Of a stretch of DNA of 36,839 nt, positions 1 to 8,044 are shown in pieces (positions within the stretch are counted from its first letter, which is position 1; each line of letters starts with the position of its first letter). A model generated the notes under the pieces. That model saw only the letters and a list, made by a program, of their open reading frames with translations. It had not been told where the DNA came from and did not search any database. The stretch covers positions 1 to 36,839 of the forward strand of contig JACPAJ010000062.1 in the NCBI GenBank assembly GCA_016180865.1, in the 5' to 3' direction. Both the position numbers and the translations under genes were made by a program. The stretch is from Deltaproteobacteria bacterium (GTDB taxonomy: Bacteria; UBA10199; GCA-002796325; 1-14-0-20-49-13).

Positions 1-78
1 ATCTGCAATCAAATAAGGCTTCGAACGGCTAAAAAACCGCTTCGGGATGATGCCACATTGGTCGTCGTAAGGCTTTAG
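1..78 (+). CDS. 3' end of a SpoIIE/PP2C-type serine phosphatase (partial)
   Basis: Only the last 25 codons and the TAG stop are inside the window. The frame-1 tail ends in RDDATLVVVRL, which resembles the final strand of PP2C/SpoIIE phosphatases, where a DD(A/M)TLVVV motif carries metal-binding aspartates just before the C-terminus. Such enzymes remove phosphate from anti-anti-sigma factors or act as output domains of response regulators. The stop lies only six bases before the folC start, so the two genes are probably co-transcribed. The call rests on this short tail; the catalytic domain lies outside the window. Confidence 0.55.
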   Translation: MCNQIRLRTAKKPLRDDATLVVVRL

Positions 79-84
79 CTTATT

Positions 85-1404
85 ATGGATTTTGCGTCCG
101 CTATTTCCTATCTTGATTCGCTTCAATCGACTAAAATCGAACTCGGACTTGAAAGAATGTCTGCAGTTTGCAAATTACTGGGAAACCCCGAAAATAAATT
201 TACAAGTGTTGTGGTTGCCGGAACAAACGGCAAAGGATCCACATGCGCTTTTTTGGAATCGATATTGAGGCACAATGGGCTAAAGGCCGGTCTGCTAACA
301 TCTCCGCATCTTCTTGATGTCCGCGAAAGAATTCAGATCGATAGGGAGATGATATCGGAGAAAGAGTTTGGAAATTTGGCGGAAAACCTGCATTGTCATT
401 GCGAGTTCGCCAGCGGCGGACGAAGCAATCTCCCGAACTCAGAGCTGGAGATTGCTTCGTCCCTTGACAAGCTCGGGGCTCGCAATGACATGCAATTCAC
501 CTACTTCGAATTTCTCACCGCCATGGCTTTTCAATATTTCGCCGAGGCCAAAGTAGATATTGCCGTGCTTGAAGTTGGGCTTGGCGGCCGTCTGGATGCC
601 ACCAATGTTGTAACTCCCGTTATAAGCGTGATTACGCGGATTGGAATCGATCATCAGAAATACTTAGGCGATACGATTGAAAAGATTGCATTTGAAAAGT
701 GCGGAATCATCAAAAGAGGAGTTCCCGTTGTAACTGTAGATCAGGATGAAAAAGCCATGGATGTGATACGAAAGGCATCGGATGAGAACGGTGCGATGCT
801 TCATGTTGTAAGTCCGCACGAAGTTAAATGGCCGCTCGGTTTAAACGGCAGCCATCAGCTTGAGAATGCTGCGTTAGCGGTCCGAGCGGCGGAAATTGTC
901 ACCCCCTCCCTTTCCCTCCCCCCTCGAGGGGGAGGGAAAGGGAGGGGGGGTGGTGTCATTGAAATGGCTCTTGCCTCCACGAGCTGGCCCGGCCGGCTTG
1001 AAGTAGTTTCAAAAAATCCGCTTGTGATTCTGGATGGCGCTCATAATCCAAACGGAGCGGAAGCGCTTGCAAAATATTTAATGTCGCTGCCAGAAAAACT
1101 TATTATCATGCTCGGCATTATGGCCGATAAAGATATTGATGGGATTGTTAAGCCCCTTGCCGATGCGGCCGATGAAATTGTCATTACGAAGCCGTCGATT
1201 GAAAGGGCGGCTGACCCAAAAATAATTGAAAGCCGTATCAGGAAACTCGAAAAATGGAAAAACGCGAATATTACAATTAATGCTCAGCTTCCATCCGCCA
1301 TTCGGCAAACGATGGAATCCATGCCAAAAGATAGCTGCCTTATCATAGCAGGCTCGCTTTATACCGTGGGAGAGGCAAGGGAATATTTTAGCAGCTTGAC
1401 TTAG
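85..1404 (+). CDS. folC: Bifunctional folylpolyglutamate synthase / dihydrofolate synthase with two in-frame repeat insertions
   Basis: FolC ligates glutamate to dihydropteroate and folates with ATP in the cytoplasm. The Mur-ligase P-loop GTNGKGS is at about residues 46-52, followed by the LTSPHLLDVRERI substrate loop, the GLGGRLDATN motif, and LDGAHNPNGAEAL opening the C-terminal domain. The protein is 439 aa. Two segments look foreign. Residues about 104-135 (HCHCEF to ARNDM) come from a 97-bp palindromic element. Residues about 273-290 (TPSLSLPPRGGGKGRGGG) come from a C/G-run palindrome. Both keep the frame and spare the P-loop and catalytic motifs, so the enzyme may still work. The start is the first ATG after the upstream stop; only a weak AAGG lies 12 bases before it. 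hemB follows 47 bases downstream on the same strand. Confidence 0.93.
   Translation: MDFASAISYLDSLQSTKIELGLERMSAVCKLLGNPENKFTSVVVAGTNGKGSTCAFLESILRHNGLKAGLLTSPHLLDVRERIQIDREMISEKEFGNLAENLHCHCEFASGGRSNLPNSELEIASSLDKLGARNDMQFTYFEFLTAMAFQYFAEAKVDIAVLEVGLGGRLDATNVVTPVISVITRIGIDHQKYLGDTIEKIAFEKCGIIKRGVPVVTVDQDEKAMDVIRKASDENGAMLHVVSPHEVKWPLGLNGSHQLENAALAVRAAEIVTPSLSLPPRGGGKGRGGGVIEMALASTSWPGRLEVVSKNPLVILDGAHNPNGAEALAKYLMSLPEKLIIMLGIMADKDIDGIVKPLADAADEIVITKPSIERAADPKIIESRIRKLEKWKNANITINAQLPSAIRQTMESMPKDSCLIIAGSLYTVGEAREYFSSLT
394..490. repeat. Palindromic element inserted in frame in folC
   Basis: The outer arms TGTCATTGCGAG (394-405) and CTCGCAATGACA (479-490) are perfect 12-bp inverted repeats. 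Nested inside, GACGAAGCAATCTCC (419-433) and its perfect 15-bp complement (447-461) form a second stem. The encoded residues separate the FolC 'ISEKEF' region from 'TYFEFLTAMAF', which normally lie close together. TGTCATTGCGAG...GAAGCAATCTC is a repeat type I recognise from other bacterial genomes. A fragment GTCATTGCGAG recurs at 32969-32979. Confidence 0.85.
901..951. repeat. C-run/G-run palindrome inserted in frame in folC
   Basis: A left arm of C runs broken by T and TTT (901-925) is followed by the complementary G-rich arm (926-951), centred on CTCGAG. The arms pair over about 24 bp with a one-base bulge. It encodes a Pro/Ser then Gly/Arg-rich patch between 'AAEIV' and 'IEMALAS', a place where FolC proteins normally have only a short loop. 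The length is close to 51 bp, which preserves the frame. Confidence 0.8.
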
Positions 1405-1451
1405 GGGATGGTGATGGGTAATGAGTTAAAAGCTTACTAGGGAGGGAATTT

Positions 1452-2420
1452 ATGAGCATGATAATTCGCCCGCGTCGTTTGCGCGGAAATGCGATGCTAA
1501 GAAAGATGGTTTGTGAAACTTATGTTTTGCCGGATCAATTGATTCAGCCGGTTTTTATTACGCATGGGAAGGCAATAAAAGAAGAAATTTCAGCCATGCC
1601 CGGCCAATTTCGGTTTTCGGTCGATAAAATCGGCGCGGAAGCCATGGAAATTTGGAATGCAGGAATTCATGCGATGCTTCTTTTTGGAATTCCGGAAAAG
1701 AAAGATGACAAAGCAAGCGGAGCTTACGCAAAAGACGGAATTGTCCAGCGTGCTATCCCTGCCATCAAAGAAGCGGCGCCGGATATGTATGTGATTACCG
1801 ATGTCTGCCTTTGCGAATATATGTCTCATGGTCATTGCGGAATAGTGGCCGACGGTCAGAGGATAGATAACGATTCCACTCTTGAGCTTCTTGCTCGCTC
1901 TGCGGTTTCACAAGCAAAATCCGGCGCCGATATGGTTGCGCCATCCGATATGATGGATGGACGCGTGGCGGCAATTCGGGAAGCTCTGGATAACGAAGGT
2001 TTTGCAGGCACTCCGATAATGAGTTACGCCGCGAAATATGCTTCGTGTTTCTATGGCCCGTTCCGCGATGCGGCAAAAGGGGCTCCTCAATTTGGCGATA
2101 GAAAAACTTATCAGATGGATCCGCCGAACGTTCGTGAAGCAATAAAAGAGGTTAAACTTGATATCGCCGAAGGGGCCGATATTGTGATGGTGAAGCCGGC
2201 ATTAGCTTATCTGGATGTGATTGCGCGTGTTCGAGATGTAGTCGATGTGCCTGTGGCGGCCTACAGCGTAAGCGGCGAATATTCTATGATTAAGGCAGCC
2301 GCTAAAAACGGCTGGATTGACGAAAAACGCGCAATTTTGGAAACGCTAACAGCAATCAAACGCGCCGGCGCCGATATAATCATCACTTATTTTGCGAAGG
2401 ATGTTGCAAACTTGCTGTAA
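1452..2420 (+). CDS. hemB: Delta-aminolevulinic acid dehydratase (porphobilinogen synthase)
   Basis: HemB condenses two 5-aminolevulinate molecules to porphobilinogen, the first common step of tetrapyrrole synthesis, in the cytoplasm. The 322-aa length is normal. The cysteine cluster [14 protein letters not shown] (C119, C121, C129) marks the zinc-dependent active-site type rather than the Asp-rich Mg form. The two Schiff-base lysines are K195 ([17 protein letters not shown]) and K248 ([10 protein letters not shown]). A GGGAGG ribosome site lies just before the ATG. folC is upstream on the same strand. The next heme genes, hemC-hemD, lie about 10 kb away as a fusion, so the heme genes are dispersed here. 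Confidence 0.97.
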   Translation: MSMIIRPRRLRGNAMLRKMVCETYVLPDQLIQPVFITHGKAIKEEISAMPGQFRFSVDKIGAEAMEIWNAGIHAMLLFGIPEKKDDKASGAYAKDGIVQRAIPAIKEAAPDMYVITDVCLCEYMSHGHCGIVADGQRIDNDSTLELLARSAVSQAKSGADMVAPSDMMDGRVAAIREALDNEGFAGTPIMSYAAKYASCFYGPFRDAAKGAPQFGDRKTYQMDPPNVREAIKEVKLDIAEGADIVMVKPALAYLDVIARVRDVVDVPVAAYSVSGEYSMIKAAAKNGWIDEKRAILETLTAIKRAGADIIITYFAKDVANLL

Positions 2421-2453
2421 AAATCCCAGAAAATTGGATTGATCAATTATTAA

Positions 2454-2502
2454 ATTCATTTTGACTATTTTATAGCGATGGTATATAATAGTCAATGTGA
2501 AT
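2454..2502 (+). promoter_or_regulatory. Orphan sigma-70-like promoter overlapping an inverted repeat
   Basis: TTGACT (2461-2466) and TATAAT (2484-2489) are separated by 17 bases, a near-consensus sigma-70 promoter pointing right. The same bases form an inverted repeat: TTGACTATT (2461-2469) pairs with AATAGTCAA (2487-2495), extended by ATTCA/TGAAT outside. The next gene to the right is on the opposite strand, and no reading frame longer than about 12 codons follows. It could start an antisense or small RNA against the gene ending at 2638, or be a hairpin after hemB. Confidence 0.45.
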
Positions 2503-2637
2503 ATAAACCGCTTAATAATCAATAGGTTATACTCAAACCTTTTTGATAATTCAATATTTATTTTAGGCAAAACGAAAGTGTCGTATGTTAGGCTTGAAAA
2601 CGCTTTTGCAATACCTTCAATGATAGAGGATTAGCGG

Positions 2638-3771
2638 TCACGGTCTTTTAGGCAATGTGCGCGACCCACCCATTCCATTGCCGACCCTTCCAGATTGACC
2701 GTCGAGAACCATGTAATGAGTTGGTAAATCTAGTTCCGTGATAAAAGCATCTTCATAAAACTCCTCTATGGTTGTTCTGATGAGTGTCAATGATGGGCGG
2801 TTGCTTATCGCAAATGTTTCGGTGGTAAACGTTCCATCTGTAATATCAAAACAGATGGCACCTCTAGAATGACCATAAACACGAAACTTAAAGTTGTTTA
2901 GTGCGCTTAGTTGTTGGTAACGAGGTCCGAGTCTTATTGAAAAAACTTCTTTAAAGGTTCTCGACAGCATATACGTGAGGTCCTGCTCAGATATGCCAAG
3001 CCTCCGTGAAACCTCATTGACAAAATCTGTTGCGGAAATAGCTGTTAACTGACCTGTGGCGCTATTTCTTCCGGTTGATCCTACGGCAGCCATAATTGCT
3101 GGGACTGTAGAGTTTCCTGGAGAAGCTGCCATGGCTGCAGCGGCTGCTTTTGTTCCGCCGCCTGCATCCAACACCCCAACTACCGGTACTAATCTCCCGG
3201 CATTAAATTCATCTGCAGCATCTGTTACCAACTTTTTTAAGCCGGCAACGGTTGTTTTAGCTCCATTTGCCGCCGCTCTGGCCGCTCCCGCCGCGCCTTT
3301 AGCATAAAAATATATCTCAGCGCCCTCCATTGTCATATCACGGGAAAGTGAAGCTATTTCGCCTTTTGCAAGACGATCCGGGAGGCTTGTGAGAATATTC
3401 CACTTCCGTCTAAGTGAAATATCAATCCCTTTCCCCACATCAGAAAGAGAAATAAGAGAAATGTTTCCATCCATCATTTCTATTGATGCTAGCGGTAAAT
3501 TCACCGCCGTCTCTGCGCCAAACTCAATTGCCCCCGTTAAAGCGCCGTACCAAAAGGCTAATTTCACTGTGCTTAAAGTGCTGCTTATTAAATTTCCTTT
3601 TCTTGCATTTTGAAGGCACAAAACGTCTAAATCGTGACGTGCGTCTTTCATCGAACTGGCGGCTTGTTCCGCCGCATCCAGAATAACACTTCCAGACCAG
3701 TCGAAGAAGCTCACGCTGCCAAAACTATTGGCAGCCGCACGCGCGGAGTCTATTGTGCTATATATCGTCAT
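2638..3771 (-). CDS. Unknown 377-aa alanine-rich protein
   Basis: I do not recognise this family. The protein begins MTIYSTIDSARAAANSFG and has no signal peptide. A central Ala/Gly-rich helical stretch (about residues 155-240, with GAAGAARAAANGAK and GGGTKAAAAAMAA) is followed by a folded-looking region with mixed charge (about 245-350), and the tail ends in Gly/Arg/Pro. A moderately hydrophobic patch LAFWYGALTGAIEFG (about 71-85) is too short and polar to be a sure membrane span. It starts 29 bases after the thioredoxin-fold gene ending at 3801, so the two are probably one transcript using the motif at 4951-4976. An AGGAGAA ribosome site precedes the ATG. It may be exported or surface-associated through its neighbour, but nothing here proves a function. 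Confidence 0.75.
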   Translation of the reverse strand: MTIYSTIDSARAAANSFGSVSFFDWSGSVILDAAEQAASSMKDARHDLDVLCLQNARKGNLISSTLSTVKLAFWYGALTGAIEFGAETAVNLPLASIEMMDGNISLISLSDVGKGIDISLRRKWNILTSLPDRLAKGEIASLSRDMTMEGAEIYFYAKGAAGAARAAANGAKTTVAGLKKLVTDAADEFNAGRLVPVVGVLDAGGGTKAAAAAMAASPGNSTVPAIMAAVGSTGRNSATGQLTAISATDFVNEVSRRLGISEQDLTYMLSRTFKEVFSIRLGPRYQQLSALNNFKFRVYGHSRGAICFDITDGTFTTETFAISNRPSLTLIRTTIEEFYEDAFITELDLPTHYMVLDGQSGRVGNGMGGSRTLPKRP

Positions 3772-3800
3772 TTACTATTCTCCTTATGCAGCTTGACAAG

Positions 3801-4916
3801 CTACTTCGCTTTGGCGGTAGATTCCCTAAGCCTCTGCTCCAAATTCGGCACGACGCCTCTGACGAAATCTTTAATAACGCCTTTCCTATCTATAACTGCA
3901 AAGAACGGAATGCTACCGCGTGAAAATTTTCCAAAATCATCCTCCGATAACATAATATCACTTTTCCACAACGCCCTTTCTTCTTTTCTTGCGGCGGCGG
4001 TTTCGCTGACAGGTTCAGTTGTGGCGCCGACAATGTTAACGCCCTTTTTCCTCAATTCGTCTGCAAGTTTATTTATCGTTGGCATGGCCATTCTGCATGC
4101 AGGGCACCACGATGCCCATCCAAAAAGGATTGTGACCCCGTTCCCCGTTAAAGCTTTTGTTATTTCCGGCACGTTTATTTTGTCGCCGACCTTAAACTGA
4201 CCCGCTGCGTCTGCAGCGCTTGCCGCCTGCTTTTCTTCGGATCTTGCGAGAGATTCGTTCGTTTCAGCCAAATCTTGAGTAATTCCCATCTCATCAAACC
4301 GCGCCTTGCGTTCACTGGAAGCCTCAGCCAGACATCTATTTGCCAGGTTAATGGCGGCATTACCCCTCCCGCCCATTATGGAGGTTTCTATCATAACTGC
4401 ATAGTGCATAAGAAATAAATGAGAATTAAGAACAAGATCATCCGGAAGATAATCGCTTTGGCATCCCCATAAAAATGTTCTTTCGAAATTATCAAAATCC
4501 TGCCTTTCTAAATAATATTGTAAATGTTGAACATATGTTCTTTTATCATTTTCAAAAAAGGGGACATTATAACGGCCATGAAGCCTGCTGGCGGTAGAAA
4601 AATATTCATCAAATAGATCTGTCCAATTGCCGGGCTCCAATGTAGCCCCTAATGTCTCCATTGAAGAGCTGTAATCCTTAAAAAAATCCAGCCTTTCTTT
4701 TAAAACAGGGTTTGTAACAGGAACGTTGTTATCATCCCTAAAAGTGGTCAACAAGTCATTCTTTGTGAAGTAATCAAGGGCGTCCGGTCCAAACGCTTCC
4801 TGAAGGTCGCAGCTATCAAAATATTGCGGTTCGCCGCCCTTTTTAGCCAGCTCAGTAATTTCCGCACTTTTAAAATCCTTAGTTTCGCCTATTATTAAGC
4901 ATATTTTTTCTGTCAT
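3801..4916 (-). CDS. Thioredoxin-fold (TlpA/AhpC-TSA-like) protein with a long unknown N-terminal domain
   Basis: The C-terminal ~130 residues form a TlpA-like redox domain: FKVGDKINVPEI, then ILFGWASWCPACRMAMPTI with the CxxC pair at C271 and C274, then a cis-Pro-like SIPFFAVIDRKG near residue 340. Such domains reduce or exchange disulfides, typically outside the cytoplasm. Here there is no signal peptide or membrane anchor: the protein begins MTEKICLIIGETKDF. The first ~230 residues are an unrecognised helical domain rich in aromatic and acidic residues. A cytoplasmic peroxiredoxin-like or resolvase role is possible. A GGAGATCC ribosome site precedes the ATG. The two-box promoter motif lies about 35 bases upstream and probably also drives the 377-aa gene. 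Confidence 0.85.
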   Translation of the reverse strand: MTEKICLIIGETKDFKSAEITELAKKGGEPQYFDSCDLQEAFGPDALDYFTKNDLLTTFRDDNNVPVTNPVLKERLDFFKDYSSSMETLGATLEPGNWTDLFDEYFSTASRLHGRYNVPFFENDKRTYVQHLQYYLERQDFDNFERTFLWGCQSDYLPDDLVLNSHLFLMHYAVMIETSIMGGRGNAAINLANRCLAEASSERKARFDEMGITQDLAETNESLARSEEKQAASAADAAGQFKVGDKINVPEITKALTGNGVTILFGWASWCPACRMAMPTINKLADELRKKGVNIVGATTEPVSETAAARKEERALWKSDIMLSEDDFGKFSRGSIPFFAVIDRKGVIKDFVRGVVPNLEQRLRESTAKAK

Positions 4917-4950
4917 ATAGGATCTCCTTTTATTGTCAGATTACCATTAG

Positions 4951-4976
4951 TGTCGGCCTTAAGCGGAAATAGTTGC
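4951..4976 (-). promoter_or_regulatory. Two-box promoter-like motif, copy 1 (GCAACT-N13-GCCGACA)
   Basis: Read on the minus strand, GCAACT (4976-4971) is followed after 13 bases by GCCGACA (4957-4951), about 35 bases before the thioredoxin-fold gene. The same pair appears at 6570-6596, 11591-11618 and 34282-34307. The right box resembles the sigma-28 -10 element GCCGATAA; the left box resembles AAC-type -35 elements of ECF sigma factors. Confidence 0.5.
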
Positions 4977-5014
4977 TAACTATTTTTACTGCCTATTGTT
5001 TTCCCGGGTGGTTT

Positions 5015-6541
5015 CTATGGGCATTCTTCAAAGGCGGATTCGGCGGTGCCGGTGTAATCTGTCGCGGATGCATCGACCTCTATATTTTGGCCCAAGCCGT
5101 TTACACCGCTATTTTCAATCCACAATCCCTCATTTGCGAGCCGTATTGATTGAAATGCATCCGTAATTAGCAGCTGGAGCGCATACGAACCTGCTCCGAT
5201 ATCAGCCGGCAGCCGGAGGCCACTGTTAATAAAAGATGTTGTTCCGCCAAGCGTCGACCTTGGATCGTAATTTAAATCTGCACGGTAACATTTGGCGCCC
5301 TGCAGGATTAAATACGCTGAATATTCATTATATGGGGCGGCGAAGCCGTCATTTTTTATATTAGCCTCAAAATGCAGTATTCCGCCAGGCCTGATTTTTG
5401 GATTCCATGTTATATCGGTCAGCGCCAGATGGTAACCCAGGCGGCGTTCAATTTCTTCAAAGCAGCCCTGCGTTTTCCATGCATTGATCACGTCCGGATG
5501 ATATAAAATATTTATAAACGACCAGTGGAGTTGTTCCATTTCCGATAGTGCCGTTGCGCAATCCGAGCGGGGCGGATTTAGTTTGCAGGTCTCGCCGCCC
5601 ATCGGAACGAAATTGGCGTCGGCTGCAATATAATCCTTCCACTTTGTGATTTCGCCCGATGGATAGGTGCCATAGTCTGTGTTGCTGGCCAGAAAACAGT
5701 CGTTATGATGTGCAACGCGCGATTTTGCTTCTCCATTATATGCTTCGGTTTCGTCCAGCGGCGCGTCTGAACCGATAAAGTCGGTTTTAAACGACGGTTT
5801 TCGCACTTGTATTGTAACTGACGATGGCAGCGCATCCAAAAGCGCGTTTAAAACCGCGGCGCGCGAAGCTTCATTATCCAGCCCGTTGGTGGATGTGTGC
5901 CATTCGCCCCATCTTCCTATAAATCCCGCCTGAAGCGTAGAAATAACATCGGCGCTGTTTTGCAGGATAGGTTTGAGTTGCGCGATGTGGCTTAAAATTT
6001 GGTTCTGCGGCGCGTCGCTGTTTAAAGGATCATCGCTGTAATAAAATCTTAAAATAACTTTGATTCCGGCGTTCTTAACGCGTTCAAATCCTGCGGCAAG
6101 GCCATTTAAAATGGGATCGTCTAAAGCGCTGTTTTGATATCCGTCCAGCACAACTTCGGCATAGGCAAGAGTAAAACCATCTTCACGCACCCAGTTGTAA
6201 TTATCCGTATCATCCAGAATGTCGATCCAAGTATAAAATCCGCGTTCGGGATTGAGAATGTTTTCGGCTGAAGCTGTAAAAATTTGGGATTTAAGTTCGG
6301 CCGCGGCTGTGTTTTCGTTGTTTGCATCGGCTGCATTGTCGGTGTTGTTTTCACTGCCGGCAGCCGATTCGTCGCCCGAATCATCTGATTCGTCAATATT
6401 GCCGGCATCATCGCCGGAATTATCAGAATTGTCAGAAACGTCAGGGTCGGGTGAGGAGGTATTCGGCCCTTGCATGTCATCACACGAGACAACGATAACT
6501 AGGCCAACTGCCAGCAAAATATGGATAAATAGGCGTTTCAT
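5015..6541 (-). CDS. Lipoprotein with DUF4874/DUF4832-like domains
   Basis: A predicted lipoprotein: MKRLFIHILLAVGLVIVVSC ends in a lipobox cysteine, followed by a ~55-residue Asp/Asn/Ser/Glu-rich spacer that would hold the domain away from the membrane. The folded part starts ILNPERGFYTWIDI, which matches my knowledge of the DUF4874 N-terminus (a TIM-barrel-like fold related to glycoside hydrolases). It continues with GFIGRWGEWHTS and a C-terminal beta-sandwich-like DUF4832 region (DITWNPKIRPGGILHFEANIKN, then GSYALQLLITD). This suggests surface carbohydrate binding or hydrolysis, which is inferred. I start at the ATG at 6541; a GTG three codons upstream (6550) is possible. A two-box promoter motif lies 30-55 bases upstream. 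Confidence 0.85.
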   Translation of the reverse strand: MKRLFIHILLAVGLVIVVSCDDMQGPNTSSPDPDVSDNSDNSGDDAGNIDESDDSGDESAAGSENNTDNAADANNENTAAAELKSQIFTASAENILNPERGFYTWIDILDDTDNYNWVREDGFTLAYAEVVLDGYQNSALDDPILNGLAAGFERVKNAGIKVILRFYYSDDPLNSDAPQNQILSHIAQLKPILQNSADVISTLQAGFIGRWGEWHTSTNGLDNEASRAAVLNALLDALPSSVTIQVRKPSFKTDFIGSDAPLDETEAYNGEAKSRVAHHNDCFLASNTDYGTYPSGEITKWKDYIAADANFVPMGGETCKLNPPRSDCATALSEMEQLHWSFINILYHPDVINAWKTQGCFEEIERRLGYHLALTDITWNPKIRPGGILHFEANIKNDGFAAPYNEYSAYLILQGAKCYRADLNYDPRSTLGGTTSFINSGLRLPADIGAGSYALQLLITDAFQSIRLANEGLWIENSGVNGLGQNIEVDASATDYTGTAESAFEECP

Positions 6542-6569
6542 AAGGCACACCGGTTCTTTATACCATTAT

Positions 6570-6596
6570 TATCGGCTAGACAAGCCCATAAGTTGC
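6570..6596 (-). promoter_or_regulatory. Two-box promoter-like motif, copy 2 (GCAACT-N14-GCCGATA)
   Basis: On the minus strand GCAACT (6596-6591) is followed after 14 bases by GCCGATA (6576-6570), continuing as GCCGATAAT. It lies about 30 bases before the lipoprotein start and overlaps no gene. Confidence 0.55.
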
Positions 6597-6599
6597 TTA

Positions 6600-6974
6600 T
6601 TAAATCTGCTTCAGCCATTCGCTTCGCATTGCCGGCGGCATTTTGGTTATGCGGGCTTCGTTCTTGCGGGCGCTGGAAATCCGGTTATACTGGAAATTCA
6701 TATAGGCATATTTAAAAAAGTTGCGCAAATTTGCCGGCAGACGCTTTAATATGTTTCTGGCATTATAAAAATGATACGTGCTCCAATAGCCGCCGGCCAC
6801 AAGCTGTTCCGGCGTTAGTCCTTTCAGCTTAAAAGTTGGATGGTGGTTGTTGTATTTTTCCCAGTCATAATGGAGTATCCGCCCCTCATTCTCAAGCCGC
6901 GTGAAAAGGGCCGAGCCGGGGTAGGGAGTAAGGCTTGGAAAATTGGCAATGGCGACGCGGTTTTTTATCAGGAA
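6600..6974 (-). pseudogene. Detached C-terminal part of the radical SAM protein, beyond an in-frame TAA
   Basis: The reading frame of the upstream radical SAM gene continues unchanged after the TAA at 6975-6977 for another 124 codons. It starts FLIKNRVAIANFPSLTPYPG, and SLTPYPGSALFTRLENEGRI is the usual end of the radical SAM barrel in B12-binding family members. The rest (HYDWEKYNNHHPTF, YWSTYHFYNARNI) is the normal C-terminal helical region. A single change from GAA to TAA would explain the stop: homologues usually read KTVEFL here. The piece has no obvious start of its own apart from an internal ATG at 6800, so it is probably not translated. Confidence 0.75.
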
Positions 6975-7970
6975 TTAAACAGTCTTTTCAAAACAGTATT
7001 GGTCGTCATGATCGAACCCGTAAATCACAGATGTATTGACAATGAGGCCATGATCGCGGAGGATTTTTATTTTTTTGGATATTTCCTTAAGGCTTGGCGT
7101 CCCCAGTTTTCCGGGTGTGTTTACTTTAGTAACGGATTCAATTCCGATAAAGAGCCCCTGACATCCGGATTTCCTGGCGAGTTTCAAGAGATTCAAATCC
7201 TTTACCGACAACTCCAGCGATGCCTGGCCCACCCACGCCTTTTTCAGCGGAATTAGCTTTTCAAACAGGGAATAGGCATATTTATGATTGCCCATGATAT
7301 TGTCATCGATGAAAAAGATCAGCTTTTGTTTTAGGCTTTTGACTTCGGCCGCTACATTTTCAACCGGCCGGGTGCGGTAATGACTTCCAAAAATATCCGT
7401 GACGGAGCAAAATTCACATTTGTAGGGGCAGCCTCTTGTAGCTTGAACAATTGCGTGCGAGAGGGCTGTCTTCTTTTTGTAAAGAAGGTCGTGGCGAAAC
7501 GGCAGGACTTTTGCCATGTCGATAAGCCCATCGGCCTTGTAGATTTTTTTTAATTCACCCTTTTCGAAATCTGCGAGGACATTCCCCCACACTGAGTCGC
7601 CCTCGCCAACCACTGTGGCATCAAAATGGCCGTAAGTGTCTTCGGGCCTTACCGTGGCGTGAATGCCGCCGATTACCGTTGGAATGTTTAAGGCCCTGTA
7701 ATATTTTGAGATCTCTATTGCTCTCTTTATCTGGCAGGTCATGGCCGAAAAGCCGACCAGATCGATATTATCGTGATATACGCTTTCATTATTCTGCTCG
7801 TTAACAAGGATGAGGTCGTAATTGGACGGAGTGTAGGCGGCAATGGCCCCAAGTGCGGCGCAGGGCGTGTTTTTACCCCCATGCCCCTTCGTATAGTTTT
7901 GCGCTGTGGAAATTAAAAGGACCCTCTTTTTCACGGCATTACAGTAAGCCGGATTAGGGCATTTAGTCAA
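6975..7970 (-). CDS. B12-binding domain radical SAM protein, truncated by a premature stop
   Basis: The protein begins with a cobalamin-binding domain (RVLLISTAQNY, PCAALGAIAAYTPS, IDLVGFSAMTCQ, PTVIGGIHATVRPE, VVGEGDSVW) and then a radical SAM core with the [4Fe-4S] cysteines in RGCPYKCEFCSV (C181, C185, C188). Relatives (BchE/HpnJ-like and methyltransferase classes) perform methyl transfers or cyclisations with S-adenosylmethionine; the substrate cannot be told. The frame stops at TAA (6975-6977) in the last third of the barrel, while the matching remainder follows in the same frame. The product is therefore probably inactive unless the stop is a sequencing error. The longest frame starts at TTG (7970); a GTG at 7934, right before KKRVLLIS, is an equally good start. 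No clear ribosome site is seen. Confidence 0.85.
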   Translation of the reverse strand: MTKCPNPAYCNAVKKRVLLISTAQNYTKGHGGKNTPCAALGAIAAYTPSNYDLILVNEQNNESVYHDNIDLVGFSAMTCQIKRAIEISKYYRALNIPTVIGGIHATVRPEDTYGHFDATVVGEGDSVWGNVLADFEKGELKKIYKADGLIDMAKVLPFRHDLLYKKKTALSHAIVQATRGCPYKCEFCSVTDIFGSHYRTRPVENVAAEVKSLKQKLIFFIDDNIMGNHKYAYSLFEKLIPLKKAWVGQASLELSVKDLNLLKLARKSGCQGLFIGIESVTKVNTPGKLGTPSLKEISKKIKILRDHGLIVNTSVIYGFDHDDQYCFEKTV

Positions 7971-7989
7971 TTTTTATTGATATGACGAT

Positions 7990-8007
7990 ACGCCCTATAA
8001 TAGGCGT
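7990..8007. promoter_or_regulatory. Palindrome holding the putative polA -10 box
   Basis: ACGCC (7990-7994) and GGCGT (8003-8007) flank CTATAATA, which contains a perfect TATAAT (7996-8001). A weak TTTATT lies 17 bases upstream. The site is between the divergent radical SAM and polA genes and could serve polA, or act as an operator. Confidence 0.35.
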
Positions 8008-8044
8008 TGATTTTGGAGTTTAATATGATAGCTTTTGGTGGCAA

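Noticed and set aside
3056-3307. Long Ala/Pro-rich open frame antisense to the 377-aa gene
   Set aside because: It is the complement of the Ala/Gly-rich stretch, has no ribosome site and lies inside a better gene.
6975-6977. Selenocysteine or pyrrolysine recoding in the radical SAM gene
   Set aside because: The codon is TAA, which neither system uses.
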